From Pedobacter hiemivivus (GTDB lineage Bacteria; Bacteroidota; Bacteroidia; Sphingobacteriales; Sphingobacteriaceae), in the NCBI RefSeq assembly GCF_004331685.1, contig NZ_SJSM01000020.1:24231-88230 (forward strand): a stretch of 64,000 bases of DNA, in the 5' to 3' direction. Both the position numbers and the translations under genes were made by a program. Every line of letters begins with the position of its first letter. The first letter of the stretch is position 1. Of this stretch, positions 62,215 to 64,000 are shown piece by piece. The notes under the pieces are model-generated. The model ran no database searches, was not told where the DNA came from, and worked only from the letters and a program-made list of their open reading frames with translations.

Positions 62215-62229
62215 CTTAGTGCGTTAAGT
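62215..62229 (+). promoter_or_regulatory. Shared 15-bp element, copy 1 (ECF sigma gene)
   Basis: CTTAGTGCGTTAAGT, identical to 62901-62915. The ends CTTA/TAAG make it a partial dyad. It lies 87 nt before the sigma start. Confidence 0.55.
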
Positions 62230-62316
62230 TGATTAAAAAATGTTAAAGTGCTGTTGATATTAAAGCTTTGAGTGTATAAAATCCGGCGGTAAAGTTTATG
62301 TGATAAGCCAAATGAT

Positions 62317-62880
62317 ATGAGAATAAATGACGACTTAATCTTATTGCTGCTAAAAGACGGTAATAAAAATGCATACGAGCATTTGTTTCAAAAGTATTAT
62401 CATACACTCAGGTCTCAGGCCTGTATGCTTCTTAAAGATAGTATGGAAGCCGAAGACCAGGTTCAAGATTTATTTATAGAAATAATGGATAAAAAATTGG
62501 CTGATAAAATCAATTCGAATTTAGGCGCTTATCTCAAAACCTGCCTATATCATAAATGCCTTGTGGTATTAAATAGGAAGAAGAGAAGGCAGTATCAGAT
62601 AGAGCAGTATAAGTTAGGCTGCGATGATCTGGTTTACAATGACCAGCTTGAGCACCGCGAATCGGAGCGTTCTGTATATCAGTTACTCAGGAATCTCTCT
62701 GTACAGCGGTTAAATGTATGTAAATTGGTTTATCTGGAGAAAAAGAAATATAAGGATGCGGCTGTAGAAATGGGAATTACCATAAACTCCGTTAAAACAC
62801 ATCTCAGGTTGGCTAATAAAGCTTTGAGAGAAGAACTTGTAGGATCCAAAACCTATGTGATGAACGTATTGTATGCTTGA
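62317..62880 (+). CDS. ECF-type RNA polymerase sigma factor
   Basis: A 187-residue sigma-70 family protein with only regions 2 and 4. Region 2 includes YEHLFQKYYHTLRSQACMLL and DSMEAEDQVQDLFIEIM; region 4 ends with a helix-turn-helix (YKDAAVEMGITINSVKTHLRLA). It resembles the FecI-like group common in Bacteroidota. No FecR-type anti-sigma gene is next to it. It lies just beyond PUL 2 and could in principle read the PUL 2 promoters, but this is a guess by position only. It shares a 15-bp upstream element with the following gene. Confidence 0.92.
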   Translation: MRINDDLILLLLKDGNKNAYEHLFQKYYHTLRSQACMLLKDSMEAEDQVQDLFIEIMDKKLADKINSNLGAYLKTCLYHKCLVVLNRKKRRQYQIEQYKLGCDDLVYNDQLEHRESERSVYQLLRNLSVQRLNVCKLVYLEKKKYKDAAVEMGITINSVKTHLRLANKALREELVGSKTYVMNVLYA

Positions 62881-62900
62881 TTTTTTTGTTATTTTTTTAA

Positions 62901-62915
62901 CTTAGTGCGTTAAGT
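62901..62915 (+). promoter_or_regulatory. Shared 15-bp element, copy 2
   Basis: CTTAGTGCGTTAAGT again, here extended to ACTTA...TAAGT. It lies 80 nt before the start at 62996. Confidence 0.55.
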
Positions 62916-62995
62916 AGCTAATGTATTTTGTTGTTTACAATTCCATTTTTGGGTCGGGTTTTGTGTAGCATTAGGTACACACAAATATAACCGAT

Positions 62996-63805
62996 ATGAA
63001 AAAATTATTTATTATCGCAATGGCTTGCTATGGCTTTAGCGCTCGTGCCCAGCTGCGCGAATCCAGGAACTTTTTGTACCTCTACTCTGATTCTATTATC
63101 TATGCAAGAGATATTAAAATCCGGCCAGATTTTTCAGGGAATCTACGAGTTAGAGTCGACTCGAGAAATGTTCCGATAGCACAAGTCAAATTTCTAAATA
63201 GTAAGGATGGTTTTTTTGCCAATACCAGAAAAATTGGGATTATACGTACTGCGGGCTTCGCAGAGCGAATTATTGAAGGGCGGATTAATGTTTTTCAGGA
63301 GAGAACATTATCATATGCCCCTTTTGTCTATGATGCACACCATACAAATGAGATGCATTATCCATCCGGAGCTGCACCATCAGTAAGTGCCAACCTGTAT
63401 TATAATACCGGCTATGCTGATTTGAAGATGTTAAATTACGTTAATCTGAAGAAGGACATGGCCGACAATCCTCAGAGTATGGATATGCTTTATGCTTACA
63501 GAAGAAGTATGAATACAACTAAATTTCTTTACATAGCTGGGGCTGCGTCTATTTTGGCTGCGGGGCTAACTTCTATGGGAGGAGGTGAAAGCGCCTATTC
63601 AACGAGTAGGTTTACAACGGGAGTCAGTTTAGGGGCCTTAGGCTTGGGATTGATCGCTGGCGGGTACCTAAAGAGTGTTGCTGCTAAAGGGAAGCTAGAA
63701 ACGGATCAATCCCAAAAGTTGTGGAGCAGGCGTGAATTTTTGGATTTTAAGCATACAATTGAGTTAGTCTATACAGGAAGAATTCTATGTTTTTCACACC
63801 TCTAA
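62996..63805 (+). CDS. Hypothetical envelope protein, 3' end replaced by an insertion sequence
   Basis: Not recognised. A signal peptide (MKKLFIIAMACYGFSARAQ) is followed by a beta-rich region (residues 20-160) and two hydrophobic Gly/Ala-rich stretches (about 178-196 and 203-225). The last 19 codons or so (from 63747) lie antisense on the C-terminal codons of a transposase gene, so the original 3' end was very likely lost by IS insertion and the present tail is foreign. It probably depends on the upstream ECF factor because they share a 15-bp element. It may be non-functional. Confidence 0.6.
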   Translation: MKKLFIIAMACYGFSARAQLRESRNFLYLYSDSIIYARDIKIRPDFSGNLRVRVDSRNVPIAQVKFLNSKDGFFANTRKIGIIRTAGFAERIIEGRINVFQERTLSYAPFVYDAHHTNEMHYPSGAAPSVSANLYYNTGYADLKMLNYVNLKKDMADNPQSMDMLYAYRRSMNTTKFLYIAGAASILAAGLTSMGGGESAYSTSRFTTGVSLGALGLGLIAGGYLKSVAAKGKLETDQSQKLWSRREFLDFKHTIELVYTGRILCFSHL

Positions 63806-64000
63806 ACAGATTTCTAAAAGCCTTTATTTTTGCATTAAAAGATTCCGCGGAAGCATTAGTAGATCTGTTATCAAAGTAGTTCAATATAGTCTGATAATGG
63901 TTCTGTATGGACCTGGCAATTGTATTAAAAGACTTGAATCCCGTTTGCCGTACTTTTTCATGCCATTTGGCCAATCTCGCCAAGGCGAAGACTTTATCTG
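63747..64000 (-). CDS. ISAon1-type transposase, C-terminal part (runs off the window)
   Basis: The frame is open to the window edge and its N-terminal portion lies beyond 64000. The visible 84 residues end a DDE transposase of the ISL3/ISAon1 type: ALARLAKWHEKVRQTGFKSF, then NRSTNASAESFNAKIKAFR with the last catalytic Glu, and FFLYRLTQLYA. The gene overlaps the end of the hypothetical gene on the other strand. Whether the element is complete cannot be judged here. Confidence 0.88.
   Translation of the reverse strand, partial: DKVFALARLAKWHEKVRQTGFKSFNTIARSIQNHYQTILNYFDNRSTNASAESFNAKIKAFRNLFRGVKNIEFFLYRLTQLYA
63747..64000. mobile_element. One end of an ISAon1-like insertion sequence
   Basis: Defined by the transposase code only. 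The true end should lie a few tens of bases upstream of 63747, inside the hypothetical gene; no terminal inverted repeat can be fixed because the other end is outside the window. Confidence 0.65.

Larger units (their letters stand above)
62012..62316. other. Intergenic stretch between SusD and the ECF sigma gene
   Basis: AT-rich. It holds the hairpin at 62034 and one copy of the 15-bp element at 62215. No TTCACCC element and no frame worth reporting were seen. Confidence 0.6.

Noticed and set aside
1..64000. tRNA, rRNA or CRISPR arrays
   Set aside because: No cloverleaf, rRNA-like block or regularly spaced direct repeats were seen on either strand.

Overview
The window looks like chromosome from a plant-polysaccharide-degrading Bacteroidota species of the Sphingobacteriaceae type (Pedobacter-like). 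The evidence is two SusC/SusD pairs, a type IX secretion (T9SS) sorting-type C-terminus, Bacteroidota promoter elements (TTTG / TAnnTTTG), few Shine-Dalgarno sequences, and AT-rich DNA with many secreted glycosidases. No tRNA, rRNA or CRISPR array was found.

Layout. 1-11.9 kb is mostly housekeeping: gatC, an ABC ATPase, a cobalamin adenosyltransferase, a DUF2795 protein, ispD and queA (minus strand), a MacB/FtsX-type permease and an aspartate-type aminotransferase (minus). A cation-efflux / Nudix / bioA / ferritin-like operon and two regulators (degenerate Crp type and Lrp/AsnC type) follow. 12.0-25.1 kb is a first polysaccharide-utilization locus (PUL 1): an unassigned six-hairpin glycosidase-like protein, GH36, a GH95-like protein, SusC, SusD and GH28. 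25.1-36.5 kb is mixed: a YdcF-like protein, Ku and LigD (non-homologous end joining), a DUF4142 lipoprotein, a 7TM sensor kinase, a Gre/Rnk-type factor, a CAT-type acetyltransferase, a MocR-type regulator, a cold-shock protein and a remnant of an ABC ATPase. 36.6-62.0 kb is a large second locus (PUL 2) that appears pectin- or arabinan-directed. It encodes a tailspike-like beta-helix protein, a GH127-type protein, FN3-GH28, a sialate-O-acetylesterase-type esterase, a free beta-sandwich domain, a GH28/GH49-type beta-helix enzyme carrying the same domain plus a T9SS tail, GH92, an ExuT-like transporter, an arabinose/fucose-isomerase-fold enzyme, an unclassified lipoprotein, an SGNH esterase, a GntR/UTRA regulator, SusC and SusD. 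62.3-64 kb holds an ECF sigma factor, a hypothetical gene apparently cut by an insertion sequence, and the C-terminal part of an ISAon1-type transposase running off the window.

The main discovery is a bipartite promoter-like element, TTCACCC-N18-(A/C)TCT, with invariant spacing. It occurs five times, each time just upstream of the first gene of a transcription unit of PUL 2 (36549, 38530, 44049, 47477, 56626). I saw it nowhere else in the window. Together the five copies could drive every PUL 2 gene, which suggests one dedicated sigma factor or activator controls the locus. The elements do not resemble the usual TTTG / TAnnTTTG promoter. A second, different 15-bp element is shared by the ECF sigma gene and the gene after it.

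Other points: a roughly 200-residue beta-sandwich domain made both as a free secreted protein and fused to a T9SS enzyme; a SusD with an inserted Gly/Thr-rich beta repeat; a perfect 28-bp-arm palindrome that contains the stop codons of two convergent genes; and a 95-nt hairpin element near 5.7 kb.
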